From NCBI RefSeq assembly GCF_019264485.1, contig NZ_JAHVAA010000014.1, positions 62,001 to 126,000 of the forward strand: DNA of 64,000 nucleotides. The letters are read 5' to 3'. Of this stretch, positions 55,254 through 64,000 are shown in pieces (position 1 is the first letter of the stretch; each line of letters opens with the position of its first letter). The notes under the pieces were generated by a model, which was given only the letters and a program-made list of their open reading frames with translations, did not search any database and had not been told where the DNA came from. The position numbers and the translations under genes were made by a program. This DNA is from Sediminibacterium sp. (GTDB lineage: Bacteria > Bacteroidota > Bacteroidia > Chitinophagales > Chitinophagaceae).

Positions 55254-57875
55254 ATGAAGAAACTTTTCTTCATAATGTTTTTGCTGCTGATTACATTACC
55301 AGCTATAGCCCGTCACGTAGCTGGTGGTGAATTGTATTACGAATACCTGGGCACTGGTTCTTCTCCCAATACAAGTAGTTATCGTATTACCCTTCGCCTG
55401 TTTCGTGAATGCTCTTCTCCTGGTCCTTTACTCGAAAACGAAAGAGTGAATGTGGGCATATACGACAACAGTGTTCTCGCATATGAATTATCACTACCCA
55501 TGCAAGGCAGTGTAAGCAGACTGCGTTTAAAAACTGAATTGTTTCAATGTTTGGTTGGAAACCCCGAAGTATGTTATGAAGTAGCTATTTATACCAATGT
55601 TATTTCACTTGCCAATAACCAGAATGGTTATGTATTGTCAAGACTGGGTTGTTGCAGGATAGATCGTATTTCCAATCTTGCCACTCCACTCAGTGTTGGC
55701 AGTAATTATATTACACGTATTCCCGGAACAGCGTCATTACCTGAAGGACAACACAACAGCAGTCCACAGTTTCGTGTTCGGGATACGGCACTAGTTTGCA
55801 CCAATAAAAAATTCGTACTCGATTTTGGTGCCACTGATGCCGATAAAGATGAACTTACTTATTCTTTCTGTGAAGGTTTTACTGCTGCGAGTGGCAGTAA
55901 TAATACTGCAGTACCGCGTTCACTTTCGCTGGAACCACTCTCCTATGCCTCTCCATTTAATGGAAGTCAGCCGCTGGGCGATAAAGTAAGTATTGACCCA
56001 ATTACAGGAATCATCTCCGGTACGGCTCCGCCAGGTGGACAATATGTAGTAAGTGTATGTATTACTGAATGGCGCAATGGCAATGCCATTGCAGAACACC
56101 GTAAAGATTTTATCCTGAAAGTAGATGACTGCGATTTAATTGAAGCTGATCTTCCTGACAAAATCATTAAATGTGATGATAATACGGTGTTATTTCAGAA
56201 TGGTTCTACTTCATCTGCCATTACTTCTTATGCGTGGGAATTTGGTGTTCCATCTTCGCCCAATAATTTCTCTACACAGGCAACGCCCACATTTGTTTAT
56301 GCCGACACCGGAAAATACATGGCCCGTTTAACGGTAACAGGACCTGAAGGTTGTATCGGCACAGATAGTACAGAGGTATTGGTATATCCCGGTTTTAACA
56401 CTGATTTCAACAGTGCCGGTAATTGTTTTCAAAACCCTTACCTTTTTCTCGATGCTACTACCACCGTATATGGCGTTGTCAATAAATGGAAATGGAATTT
56501 TGGTGTTGATACTTCTTTAGCAGATACGTCTTCCCTCAAAAACCCTTCTTACAAATATGCACGGGGAGGGATGAGTGTGTTCGTAACACTCGTATCTGAG
56601 AGTAGTAAAGGATGTATCGACAGCGCCCGTAAAGCTATTACGATCAGAGATAGACCCCTGATAGCATTACCTTTTAGAGATACTGTTATTTGCAGTGTCG
56701 ACAGTTTACTGATTCCTGTTAGCGGAGCCGGTACATTTAGCTGGTTACCCAATTCTAATATACTCGCCCCCAATACCAACCGACCGATTGTTTTTCCTAA
56801 AGACACTACGAGATATATTGTAACCATGGTGGAAAATGGTTGCGTCAATACAGATACAGTTACCGTAAATGTGGTTGATTTCATTACCGTACAATTAGAC
56901 CCCGATACCAGTATTTGCCAGACCGATGCCATTGTATTGCGACCGAATACAATTGCCAGTTCTTTTGCCTGGACACCGGCTGCTTCACTCAGCGATCCTG
57001 CCAGCAGGAATCCGCTTGCCAGACCATTAACCAATACAACTTATACCGTTACAGGAAACCTTGGAAGATGTCAGGCCACTGACCAGATAACGATTCGGGT
57101 AGCACCATATCCCAGGGTAGATATTCTCACAAGAGATACCATTATTTGTTATGGCAGCCGCGTACAATTGAATGGAACTTTTACAGGTACACAATACCGT
57201 TGGTCGCCTACAACATCTTTATTCAATACATCATCACTTAATCCACTTGCCGGACCATCACAAAGCACCTTGTACACATTATCGGTAAGAGATACACTTT
57301 CCGGTTGTCCGAAAACTGTTACCGACTCTGTTCGCGTCAATGTAATTCCCCTTATACAGGTTAATGCAGGAAGAGATACAACCATTGTTGCAGATCAACC
57401 ATTACAGTTACAGGCCATTGCTTCATCGGGAAATCAGTACAGATGGTCGCCGGGTTTGGGATTGAGCAGTACCAGCATATTAAACCCCATTGTTCAATTG
57501 GGCGATGATGTGGATTCTATCATTTATCGGCTTCGTGTAAGCGATCTCGGTGGTTGTTATGGTGAGGATGATATAAAAGTAAGGATATACAAAGGAAGAC
57601 CTGATATTCTTGTACCAAACGCATTTACACCCAATGGCGATGGTACAAATGATATTTTCAAACCTATAACCATTGGTATTACCCAACTACAGTATTTCAG
57701 GATATATAACCGCTGGGGACAACTCCTCTATACCACGAGTGAACAGGGAGAGGGTTGGGATGGCTCGTTTAAGGGGCTGAAACAGGGGTCGGGAACATAT
57801 GTTTATATGGTACAGGGTACAGATTTCGCTGGCAAAACTGTGTTTAAGAAAGGAACAGTGGTATTAATCCGTTAA
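55254..57875 (+). CDS. Type IX-secreted PKD-repeat protein, gliding-motility-type C-terminal domain (copy 1)
   Basis: 873 residues. Signal peptide (FFIMFLLLITLPAIA), an N-terminal domain with HVAGGELYYEYLGTG, several PKD/Ig-like repeats (TSYAWEFG, VNKWKWNFG) and linker repeats with NGCVNTDTVTVNV. The last about 85 residues (VPNAFTPNGDGTNDIFKP, FRIYNRWGQLLY, GWDGSFKG, YVYMVQGTD, KGTVVLIR) are the type B sorting signal of the type IX secretion system, so the protein is exported and attached or released at the surface. A paralogue follows. Likely adhesin or matrix protein. Confidence 0.92.
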   Translation: MKKLFFIMFLLLITLPAIARHVAGGELYYEYLGTGSSPNTSSYRITLRLFRECSSPGPLLENERVNVGIYDNSVLAYELSLPMQGSVSRLRLKTELFQCLVGNPEVCYEVAIYTNVISLANNQNGYVLSRLGCCRIDRISNLATPLSVGSNYITRIPGTASLPEGQHNSSPQFRVRDTALVCTNKKFVLDFGATDADKDELTYSFCEGFTAASGSNNTAVPRSLSLEPLSYASPFNGSQPLGDKVSIDPITGIISGTAPPGGQYVVSVCITEWRNGNAIAEHRKDFILKVDDCDLIEADLPDKIIKCDDNTVLFQNGSTSSAITSYAWEFGVPSSPNNFSTQATPTFVYADTGKYMARLTVTGPEGCIGTDSTEVLVYPGFNTDFNSAGNCFQNPYLFLDATTTVYGVVNKWKWNFGVDTSLADTSSLKNPSYKYARGGMSVFVTLVSESSKGCIDSARKAITIRDRPLIALPFRDTVICSVDSLLIPVSGAGTFSWLPNSNILAPNTNRPIVFPKDTTRYIVTMVENGCVNTDTVTVNVVDFITVQLDPDTSICQTDAIVLRPNTIASSFAWTPAASLSDPASRNPLARPLTNTTYTVTGNLGRCQATDQITIRVAPYPRVDILTRDTIICYGSRVQLNGTFTGTQYRWSPTTSLFNTSSLNPLAGPSQSTLYTLSVRDTLSGCPKTVTDSVRVNVIPLIQVNAGRDTTIVADQPLQLQAIASSGNQYRWSPGLGLSSTSILNPIVQLGDDVDSIIYRLRVSDLGGCYGEDDIKVRIYKGRPDILVPNAFTPNGDGTNDIFKPITIGITQLQYFRIYNRWGQLLYTTSEQGEGWDGSFKGLKQGSGTYVYMVQGTDFAGKTVFKKGTVVLIR

Positions 57876-58108
57876 CAGTCAACTCATTCTTTGTAACGAT
57901 CGGAAGCAACGATCCCGGTAAATTGTATGTCAAAACCCATCATCGGTTGATTATTTGACAAACAAAGCAGCAAAATTCTCCCGGTTCTTATCTTGTTCAG
58001 GTGTTGTAAACCCGTTAAAAACAGATATTAGCGATTTTGCATGTGAGATGGGTTGTATTTTCACGGCTCAATCAACAAACGTCTAACTGGTATTGCCCGG
58101 ATCAATTC

Positions 58109-60739
58109 ATGAAGAAATTAGTCATTTTATTATTCATTTGTTTTATTGCAGGCTCTGCTGAAGCTGCTCACCTGAAAGGGGGATGGATTCAATATGAATA
58201 CCTGGGTCCAGGTCAAAGTGCCAATTCATCACGATATCAAATCACTGTTAGGCAATACCTTGATTTTAATTCAACTTCGGGACAGGTTGATGCATTTGTT
58301 GCAATCGGAATATTCAATGGATTAACCAATGCTACAGTACAAACAATAAATGTGAATCTTACGAGCACTGATTTTCCTTCTAAAACAGATTATGATTTAT
58401 GTCTAAACCCAAGACCACCAAATCCACTTGTCAGATTCAGAATTGATAATTATGTAACAACAGTTGAGCTACCTAATATTAATGGCGGCTATACACTTGC
58501 AATACAAAGATGCTGTCGTATTAATGGCATAGCCAACGTAAGTAACTCAGGGTCTGTAGGTGTTACATATACAACCAAAATTGCAGGTATCATCAATGGA
58601 GTAGACTATTCAGCGAATAGTAACCCTGTTTTTGTTCAGAGAGATACCGCGCTGATATGTTTCAACGCCCCCTTTACTTTTGACTTTGGTGCCTCAGATG
58701 CAGACGGTGACAGCCTTGCATATTCCTTTTGTGACGGTGTAAATACACCTACAACTGAAGCCAAGCCTGTAACACCCAGTAATCCGCCATATCCGAGTGT
58801 TCCATATTTTTCCAATTACTCAGGAAACAGTCCGATGGGTCCAACAGTAACTATTAATCGGAACACAGGACTTATCACCGGTATTGCCCCTTCAATCGTA
58901 GGTGATTATGTTGTAGCAGTATGCGTTGAAGAATACAGAAATGGTGAATTGATTGGCTCAACACGAAAAGAAATTCATATTACTGTTGGCAACTGTACTT
59001 TAGCAGGAGCCAGTCTTAAACCAAACTATATCACGTGCGATGGTTTCACCATGAATTTTCAGAATGAATCTACCAGTTCTAATATCACCGGCTATCTCTG
59101 GGATTTTGGTGAAAACAATGCGCCTGTTTCTTCCAGTCCAACTCCTACACATACTTATTCAGATACGGGTACCTATACTTTAAAACTAAAAGTAACGAGC
59201 TCAGGTGGTTGTCAGGATTCCACTACTGCACAGGTACGTGTTTATCCGGGTTTTACGCCTGATTTCAATGTACAGGGTACCTGCTATATCAATAGCTATA
59301 ATTTTATTGATGCCACCACCACCGCATACGGCGTAGTAAATAGCTGGCGTTGGGATCTCGGTGATTTAACAAGTACTGCCGATACCTCTACCAGAAAAGA
59401 TACTGCCTGGAGATACAGTAGCCCCCAAAGCGTTCAGGTAAGACTGATTACCAGTAACAGCAAGGGCTGTGTAGATACCATTGTAAAGACAGTTACTATT
59501 TTAGACCGACCTATTGTTAACCTGGCATTCAGAGATACCTTAATCTGCAGTATCGATACCCTCCGGCTCAATGCCACTGTGGGCAACGGTTCTGTAGCGT
59601 GGGTGCCCGACCGATCAGCCAGTATTGCCCGAATGTCGGGCAGCAACACACCCAATCCATTGGTGTACCCTGTTGATACTACAAGGTATGTGGTAACAGT
59701 AAATGATAATGGCTGTATCAATACAGATACCGTCACCGTTAACGTACTCGATTTTATTGATGTTGAATTAGGGCTGGATACTTCCATCTGCCGAACCGAT
59801 CAGTTTACACTAAGCCCGGTAAGTGATGCACTCAGTTATCAATGGACCACTTCTACAGGTGTAACTATTACAGCCAACACAAAATATCCATTGGTACAGC
59901 CTTTAACCAATACCATGTATTATGTTACGGCTAACCTGGGCAGGTGTCAGGACAGGGATTCTGTTTTTGTATTGGTAGCACCTTACCCAGAGGCCAGGGT
60001 AAATAATGATACCATTATTTGTTTCGGCGACAGGGTTCAATTATCAGGCAGCATTGTAGGTGCCGGTTTTGCCTGGTCGCCCACCAGTTCAATGATCAAT
60101 GCCAATACCCTGTTTCCGATTGCCGGACCTTCAAGAACCACACAGTATGTGTTAACAGCCATAGATACCATTGGCTGCGACCGTCCTGTTTCCGATACTG
60201 TTACTATTATCGTTACGCCTCCTGTAAATGCTTATGCAGGCCGGGATACTTTTGTAGTAGCGGGAAGACCCATACAATTAGCTGCAACGGGCGGCACCAG
60301 TTATTTGTGGCGTCCCACAACCGGTTTAGATGACCCAACAACCGATGCGCCTATTGCTACTTTACCTGCAACAGTAGACTCTATTCGCTATATCGCACGT
60401 GTAAGTGGAACAGGTGGTTGTTTTGCGGAGGATGATGTGATTGTGCGTGTTTTCAAAAACGGACCAGACCTCTACGTACCTTCTGCATTCACGCCAAACG
60501 GTGATGGACGAAATGATGTTATCCGACCTGTTGGTGTAGGTATTGCGCAACTGCAACATTTCAGGGTATTTAACCGCTGGGGACAACTACTGTTTGCTAC
60601 TTCACAGTTTGGCAAGGGCTGGGACGGCAGTTACAGTGGTGTACAGCAACCTGCAGGCACTTACGTATTCGAAGCCATTGGAACCGATCAGTTAGGTAAC
60701 CGTATTTATAAGAAAGGAACTTTGGTACTGATAAGGTAG
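58109..60739 (+). CDS. Type IX-secreted PKD-repeat protein (copy 2, paralogue)
   Basis: 876 residues from ATG 58109 (signal peptide VILLFICFIAGSAEAA; the frame upstream to 58037 would bury it). Domain order matches the preceding gene: HLKGGWIQYEYLGPG, PKD-like WDFGENNAP and WRWDLGD, NGCINTDTVTVNV, and the type B sorting domain (VPSAFTPNGDGRNDVIRP, FRVFNRWGQLLFA, GWDGSYSG, KGTLVLIR). Length and order are nearly equal, so the two arose by tandem duplication, now well diverged. They may be alternative surface adhesins. Confidence 0.92.
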   Translation: MKKLVILLFICFIAGSAEAAHLKGGWIQYEYLGPGQSANSSRYQITVRQYLDFNSTSGQVDAFVAIGIFNGLTNATVQTINVNLTSTDFPSKTDYDLCLNPRPPNPLVRFRIDNYVTTVELPNINGGYTLAIQRCCRINGIANVSNSGSVGVTYTTKIAGIINGVDYSANSNPVFVQRDTALICFNAPFTFDFGASDADGDSLAYSFCDGVNTPTTEAKPVTPSNPPYPSVPYFSNYSGNSPMGPTVTINRNTGLITGIAPSIVGDYVVAVCVEEYRNGELIGSTRKEIHITVGNCTLAGASLKPNYITCDGFTMNFQNESTSSNITGYLWDFGENNAPVSSSPTPTHTYSDTGTYTLKLKVTSSGGCQDSTTAQVRVYPGFTPDFNVQGTCYINSYNFIDATTTAYGVVNSWRWDLGDLTSTADTSTRKDTAWRYSSPQSVQVRLITSNSKGCVDTIVKTVTILDRPIVNLAFRDTLICSIDTLRLNATVGNGSVAWVPDRSASIARMSGSNTPNPLVYPVDTTRYVVTVNDNGCINTDTVTVNVLDFIDVELGLDTSICRTDQFTLSPVSDALSYQWTTSTGVTITANTKYPLVQPLTNTMYYVTANLGRCQDRDSVFVLVAPYPEARVNNDTIICFGDRVQLSGSIVGAGFAWSPTSSMINANTLFPIAGPSRTTQYVLTAIDTIGCDRPVSDTVTIIVTPPVNAYAGRDTFVVAGRPIQLAATGGTSYLWRPTTGLDDPTTDAPIATLPATVDSIRYIARVSGTGGCFAEDDVIVRVFKNGPDLYVPSAFTPNGDGRNDVIRPVGVGIAQLQHFRVFNRWGQLLFATSQFGKGWDGSYSGVQQPAGTYVFEAIGTDQLGNRIYKKGTLVLIR

Positions 60740-60750
60740 TGAGGTTCGGG

Positions 60751-60827
60751 GCATAGACTATAGACCATAGTCCATAGTAATAAACAATTAATTCCCTGCT
60801 ATGGTCTATGGACCATGGACTATTAAC
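60751..60827. repeat. Heptamer-word array with inverted halves (AGACCAT/AGTCCAT family)
   Basis: AGACTAT, AGACCAT and AGTCCAT words at 60755-60778 are answered by CTATGGTCTATGGACCATGG at 60799-60818; the exact inner pair is ATAGACCATAG (60760-60770) with CTATGGTCTAT (60799-60809). It lies between the second PKD protein and the SDR promoter, like the guaB element. Confidence 0.75.
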
Positions 60828-60832
60828 TCCCT

Positions 60833-60840
60833 TATCTTTG
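60833..60840 (+). promoter_or_regulatory. -7 promoter box (TATCTTTG) of the SDR gene, 4 bases before ATG
   Basis: Exact TAnnTTTG and the same 8-mer as the guaB box. The short distance suggests a leaderless transcript. No -33 TTTG is seen at the usual spacing. Confidence 0.5.
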
Positions 60841-60844
60841 CTTC

Positions 60845-61600
60845 ATGAACAATATCATTCTCATCACCGGTGCCAGTTCCGGTTTTGGAAAAGCCATTGC
60901 CTACAAATTTGCCGCCGCAGGATGGAACTGCATCATCACGGGCAGAAGAGCTGATCGTTTACATGAAATTGCTGCTGACCTTGAAAAGAACAATCCCATT
61001 AAAGTATTACCGCTGGTATTTGATGTACAGGATCGGGTAACAGTAACAAAAACCCTTCAGGCATTACCACAAGAATGGAAAAATATTGATGTACTGGTAA
61101 ATAATGCCGGGCTTGCATTGGGAAGAGACAGTTTTGAACAGGCAAATCTCGATGACTGGGATACAATGATTGATACCAATGTTAAAGGTTTGATGTATGT
61201 AACAAAAGCTGTTTTACCCTTTATGACAGAGCGCAAAAAAGGACATATCATCAATATCGGGTCAACAGCAGGTAAGGAAGTGTATAAAGATGGTAATGCC
61301 TATTGTGCCAGCAAACATGCCGTAGATGCCATCAGCAAAGCAATGCGTATTGATCTTTTACCTTACCGTATTAAAGTAACTGCCATTCACCCGGGTGCAG
61401 CCGAAACAGAATTTTCTATTGTACGATTCAAAGGTGATGATGCTAAAGCCGATGCTGTTTATGATGGCTATAAAGCACTACAGGCAGCAGATATTGCTGA
61501 TATCACTTACTATACTGCCACCTTGCCAGAACATGTATGTATCAATGATCTGGTTGTAACCTGTTTATCGCAGGCTAATTCTCTTTACTTACACAAATAA
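60845..61600 (+). CDS. Short-chain dehydrogenase/reductase (YdfG-like)
   Basis: 251 residues, classical SDR. The cofactor motif TGASSGFGKAIA (8-19), NNAG (about 90), a catalytic Ser in INIGSTAGK and YCASKHAVDAIS (Tyr, Lys). Basic residues after the second strand (TGRRADRL) point to NADPH. The closest known type is 3-hydroxy acid/allo-threonine dehydrogenase, though substrate is a guess. The DinB gene follows by 7 bases and is co-transcribed. Confidence 0.93.
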   Translation: MNNIILITGASSGFGKAIAYKFAAAGWNCIITGRRADRLHEIAADLEKNNPIKVLPLVFDVQDRVTVTKTLQALPQEWKNIDVLVNNAGLALGRDSFEQANLDDWDTMIDTNVKGLMYVTKAVLPFMTERKKGHIINIGSTAGKEVYKDGNAYCASKHAVDAISKAMRIDLLPYRIKVTAIHPGAAETEFSIVRFKGDDAKADAVYDGYKALQAADIADITYYTATLPEHVCINDLVVTCLSQANSLYLHK

Positions 61601-61607
61601 TTTTACG

Positions 61608-62096
61608 ATGTTTTCCAGTATCAATCATTTTAAAGAAGTATGGACATCCGAATCTGATGCTACACTACAGTGTCTGAAAATGTTCACAGATGAAAGTTTA
61701 CAGACTAGTTCATTTGGCGACTATCGCAACATCAAAAGAATAGCGAACCACATTATCGCCTGTGCAGATGGTATTCCATTTGAAGCGGGTCTGCCGGTTG
61801 ATTTTAAAAAACAGGAATATCATACTGTTCAGGAAATGATTGATGCTTATACGAGTGCTGTCAATCAGGTACAAACAGCCATCAATCAATGGAATGATCA
61901 GACTTTACTGGAAGAAACACCCATGTATGGTGAAACCTGGAAAAAGGGTTTTGCCTTATGGGTAACAGTAGTACATCAAATACACCACAGAGGACAACTA
62001 ACCGTTTTAATGAGAATGGCAGGTCTGAAAGTTCCCGGTATTTATGGTCCTAATGCTGAAGAATGGGAGGCTTATAATTTACCAGCAGCAGATTAA
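61608..62096 (+). CDS. DinB-family metal-binding protein
   Basis: 162 residues forming a four-helix bundle. Putative metal ligands are His in RIANHIIACADG and HQIHHRGQL near the C-terminus. Members include thiol-dependent S-transferases and many of unknown role. It is second in an operon with the SDR gene. Confidence 0.85.
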   Translation: MFSSINHFKEVWTSESDATLQCLKMFTDESLQTSSFGDYRNIKRIANHIIACADGIPFEAGLPVDFKKQEYHTVQEMIDAYTSAVNQVQTAINQWNDQTLLEETPMYGETWKKGFALWVTVVHQIHHRGQLTVLMRMAGLKVPGIYGPNAEEWEAYNLPAAD

Positions 62097-62223
62097 ATAA
62101 TTTGGAAATTTGGAGATGACAGGAGTATGAACTTAGCTCTAAATATAGGCATATGAAGATATAATAAATAGTCTCTTATTAAAACGAATTTCCAAATTTC
62201 CAAATTTCCAAATTTCCAAATTC
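62096..62223. repeat. Octamer-word arrays (CCAAATTT family) in inverted pair
   Basis: A short TTTGGAAATTTGGA run at 62101-62114 faces four CCAAATTT units at 62188-62222. The second array includes the stop codon and final codons of the convergent nitronate monooxygenase-like gene. Confidence 0.75.
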
Positions 62224-63123
62224 TTTAATTATTTCCTCAACAATCTCCCCCGCAGGTTTAATTTCATGTATCAACGCACTCACCTGTCCTATTTCGAGTT
62301 CGCCTTCATTCATATCTCCTTCAAACATTCCTTTTTTGGCGCGGGCACGGCCCAGTATATTTTTTAGCTCTTCTTCTGAAGCACCACGTAATTCAGCTTC
62401 TTTAATTTCTTCTGCAAACCTGTTCTTTAACAACCGTACAGGCACTACTTTTTTCATGGCCAATTGTGTATCGCCTTCCTGTGCTTTCACAATTGCTTCC
62501 TTAAAAGCCAAATGAGATGAGGCTTCCGGTGTACATACAAAACGACTACCCACCTGAACACCATCGGCACCCAAAACCATTGCTGCGAGCATTTGCCGCC
62601 CGGTAGCAATACCACCTGCCGCTATAACAGGAATTGTAACGGCTGCACATACAGCAGGAACAAGTACCATTGTTGTGGTTTCTTCTCTTCCATTATGTCC
62701 GCCGGCTTCAAACCCTTCAGCTACCACTGCATCACATCCGGCTTCTTCGGCTTTTTTGGCAAACCTGCTGCTACTCACTACATGCACCACTTTAATACCA
62801 TTCTCTTTTAAAAAACCAGTCCATGTTTTAGGATTACCTGCACTGGTAAAAACGATGGGTACTTTTTCGTCCACAATAATCTGCATCAACTGTTCAATAT
62901 CCGCATAAAGTAATGGCACATTTACCCCAAAGGGTTTGTCAGTGGCTGCCTTACATTTTTGAATATGTTCACGTAATACTTCAGGATACATACTTCCCGC
63001 TCCCAATAAACCCAATCCGCCTGCATTACTCACAGCACTGGCCAGTCTCCACCCACTTGCCCATATCATGCCGGCTTGAATCAGGGGGTAGCGGATTCCG
63101 AATAGAGTTGTGATGCGGTTCAT
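62179..63123 (-). CDS. Nitronate monooxygenase-family flavoprotein
   Basis: 314 residues. FMN-dependent TIM barrel: RYPLIQAGMIWASG start, VAEGFEAGGHNG, VIAAGGIATGRQMLAAMVLGADGVQVGSRF. Such enzymes oxidise alkyl nitronates or act as enoyl-ACP reductase-like proteins. The last 11 residues (NLEIWKFGNSF) are encoded by the octamer array at 62188-62222, so the native C-terminus probably ended near IIKEFG and was extended by the repeat. Confidence 0.9.
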   Translation of the reverse strand: MNRITTLFGIRYPLIQAGMIWASGWRLASAVSNAGGLGLLGAGSMYPEVLREHIQKCKAATDKPFGVNVPLLYADIEQLMQIIVDEKVPIVFTSAGNPKTWTGFLKENGIKVVHVVSSSRFAKKAEEAGCDAVVAEGFEAGGHNGREETTTMVLVPAVCAAVTIPVIAAGGIATGRQMLAAMVLGADGVQVGSRFVCTPEASSHLAFKEAIVKAQEGDTQLAMKKVVPVRLLKNRFAEEIKEAELRGASEEELKNILGRARAKKGMFEGDMNEGELEIGQVSALIHEIKPAGEIVEEIIKEFGNLEIWKFGNSF

Positions 63124-63265
63124 TTAATTTGGAAATTTGTGAATTTGGAAATTTGGAAATGGAGGCATCTGCTGATTTTTAACCTACAAATTAGACAATT
63201 TTATTTTCACCCAGCCATGTTAAAACACTGGCATTTTCAAATTTCCAAATTCTCAAATTCTCAAA
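63124..63265. repeat. Octamer-word arrays flanking the gap before the nucleotidyltransferase
   Basis: GAATTTGG/AAATTTGG units at about 63128-63160 face CAAATTTCC/CAAATTCT units at about 63237-63263, again an inverted pair. The pair fills most of the gap between two minus-strand genes and lies at the start codon of one and the stop codon of the other. Confidence 0.65.
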
Positions 63266-64000
63266 TTACCCAAAATCAATCTCTGTATTATCACCAATAT
63301 TCAGGCTTCTGCTCAAACCTTTTACGGAAGCGTCGCTGCCGATGAGGGAATTGTCGAGCACTACTTCGTACAAATTGGTATAGGAACCAATGATGCTGTC
63401 TCGAACGATAGAGTGTTTGATGGTAGTATTGGCACCAATTGCCACATGCGGACCAATGATTGAATTAGAAATATCGCAGCCAGGAGCAATGCTTACGGGC
63501 GGAATAATAATAGTGTCTTTAAATTCATGCTGGCCAATAATATTACCTCCAAATTTTTTGAGTAATGTGGCATTACTTTCCAACAATGTTTCTTTCTTAC
63601 CGCAGTCGAACCAGTTCTTTACTTTAAAAGACTGGAATTTGGCACCACGCTTAATCATGCAGTCCAATGCATCAGTAAGATTGTATTCGCCATAGGTTTT
63701 AATATCCTGCATAAAAATATGGTGCAGACATTCAAACAGAAAATCAGTTTCCTTGATTTTATATAAACCTACCAATGCCATATTACTTTTTGGAATGGAT
63801 GGTTTCTCTACAACCTGTTCAATAAATCCATCATCTCCAACAGAAGCCACACCAAAATTTCTTGGGTCGTCTACTTTTTTAATACCCAACATACTATACG
63901 GGCTGTTCACTACTTCTTTTACATCATACTCACAGATTGTATCACCCAAGGCAACAAACACTTCATCGTTACCTACAATATTTTTTGTGAGTTCTATTGC
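63266..64000 (-). CDS. Sugar nucleotidyltransferase, cut by the right edge
   Basis: The frame is open from base 64000, so the N-terminal part with the nucleotide-binding loop lies outside. The visible part holds VALGDTICEY (metal Asp), NFGVASVGDDGFIEQVVEKP, WFDCGKKETLLESN and a C-terminal left-handed beta-helix of hexapeptide repeats (ISNSIIGPHVAIGANTTIKHSIVRDSIIG). This is the long type of glucose-1-phosphate thymidylyl/uridylyltransferase-like proteins; the sugar and nucleotide cannot be fixed. The GTG at 63961 should not be taken as start because the frame continues upstream. Confidence 0.85.
   Translation of the reverse strand, partial: AIELTKNIVGNDEVFVALGDTICEYDVKEVVNSPYSMLGIKKVDDPRNFGVASVGDDGFIEQVVEKPSIPKSNMALVGLYKIKETDFLFECLHHIFMQDIKTYGEYNLTDALDCMIKRGAKFQSFKVKNWFDCGKKETLLESNATLLKKFGGNIIGQHEFKDTIIIPPVSIAPGCDISNSIIGPHVAIGANTTIKHSIVRDSIIGSYTNLYEVVLDNSLIGSDASVKGLSRSLNIGDNTEIDFG

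Noticed and set aside
62188-62222. CRISPR-like array
   Set aside because: Units are 8 bases without spacers, and no cas gene is in the window.

Overview
The window looks like a chromosomal segment of a Bacteroidota bacterium, most likely of the Chitinophagaceae type. Evidence: two SusC/SusD outer-membrane pairs, type IX secretion C-terminal sorting domains, a PorE-like OmpA protein, a GLPGLI protein, fused E1 alpha/beta dehydrogenase, low-to-moderate GC, and -7 promoter boxes of the Bacteroidota form TAnnTTTG in front of many genes. No species call is possible from sequence reading alone.

Layout. 1-5.5 kb: a gene cut by the left edge (minus), then a lipoprotein of five Ig-like Big_5 modules ending in an ice-binding-like DUF3494 domain, followed by an OmpA-type protein with two OmpA domains. 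5.7-19.1 kb: a minus-strand polysaccharide utilisation locus (nagB/PIG-L fusion, lacI regulator, susC, susD, discoidin lipoprotein, DUF3472 lipoprotein, GH109 alpha-N-acetylgalactosaminidase, NahK-like sugar kinase, galE). The gene set suggests capture and breakdown of GalNAc-containing glycans, and near-palindromic LacI-type operators stand before susC, with a weaker one before nagB. 19.3-20.7 kb: a PAS-repeat protein with a phospho-acceptor-like helix and no ATPase domain.

21.16-32.55 kb: a likely integrated island. A 20-bp direct repeat of the 3' end of a tRNA-Met gene (intact at 32541-32614) recurs at 21164-21183 with a terminator next to it, and the decayed C-terminal end of a serine recombinase lies just inside the tRNA end. 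Cargo: a di-haem cytochrome, an IorAB-type molybdenum hydroxylase, a carboxymuconolactone-decarboxylase/cupin fusion, a carboxylesterase, a flavodoxin lipoprotein, a cupin, an NTF2-like protein, two aldo-keto reductases and an AraC regulator. Many are exported, so the island resembles an envelope redox module.

32.6-40.4 kb: housekeeping genes (fused 2-oxoacid dehydrogenase E1, FAH-family hydrolase, pth, rplY, prs, radC, a DUF3467 protein) with a membrane histidine kinase lying between rplY and pth. 40.6-45.3 kb: a second susC/susD pair without enzymes or regulator. 45.6-64 kb: folD, queE, the PorE-like protein, a GLPGLI protein, dprA, guaB, lnt, an alpha/beta hydrolase, two paralogous type IX cargo proteins, an SDR, a DinB protein, a nitronate monooxygenase-like protein and a sugar nucleotidyltransferase cut by the right edge.

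Two patterns cut across genes. Intergenic arrays of 7- or 8-base words, often in inverted pairs, occur at several places between 38 and 63 kb, and some have been captured into reading frames (an insert in the alpha/beta hydrolase, the tail of the nitronate monooxygenase, the end of folD). Several genes (folD, guaB, the SDR) have the TAnnTTTG box only 3-4 bases before ATG, which suggests leaderless mRNAs.
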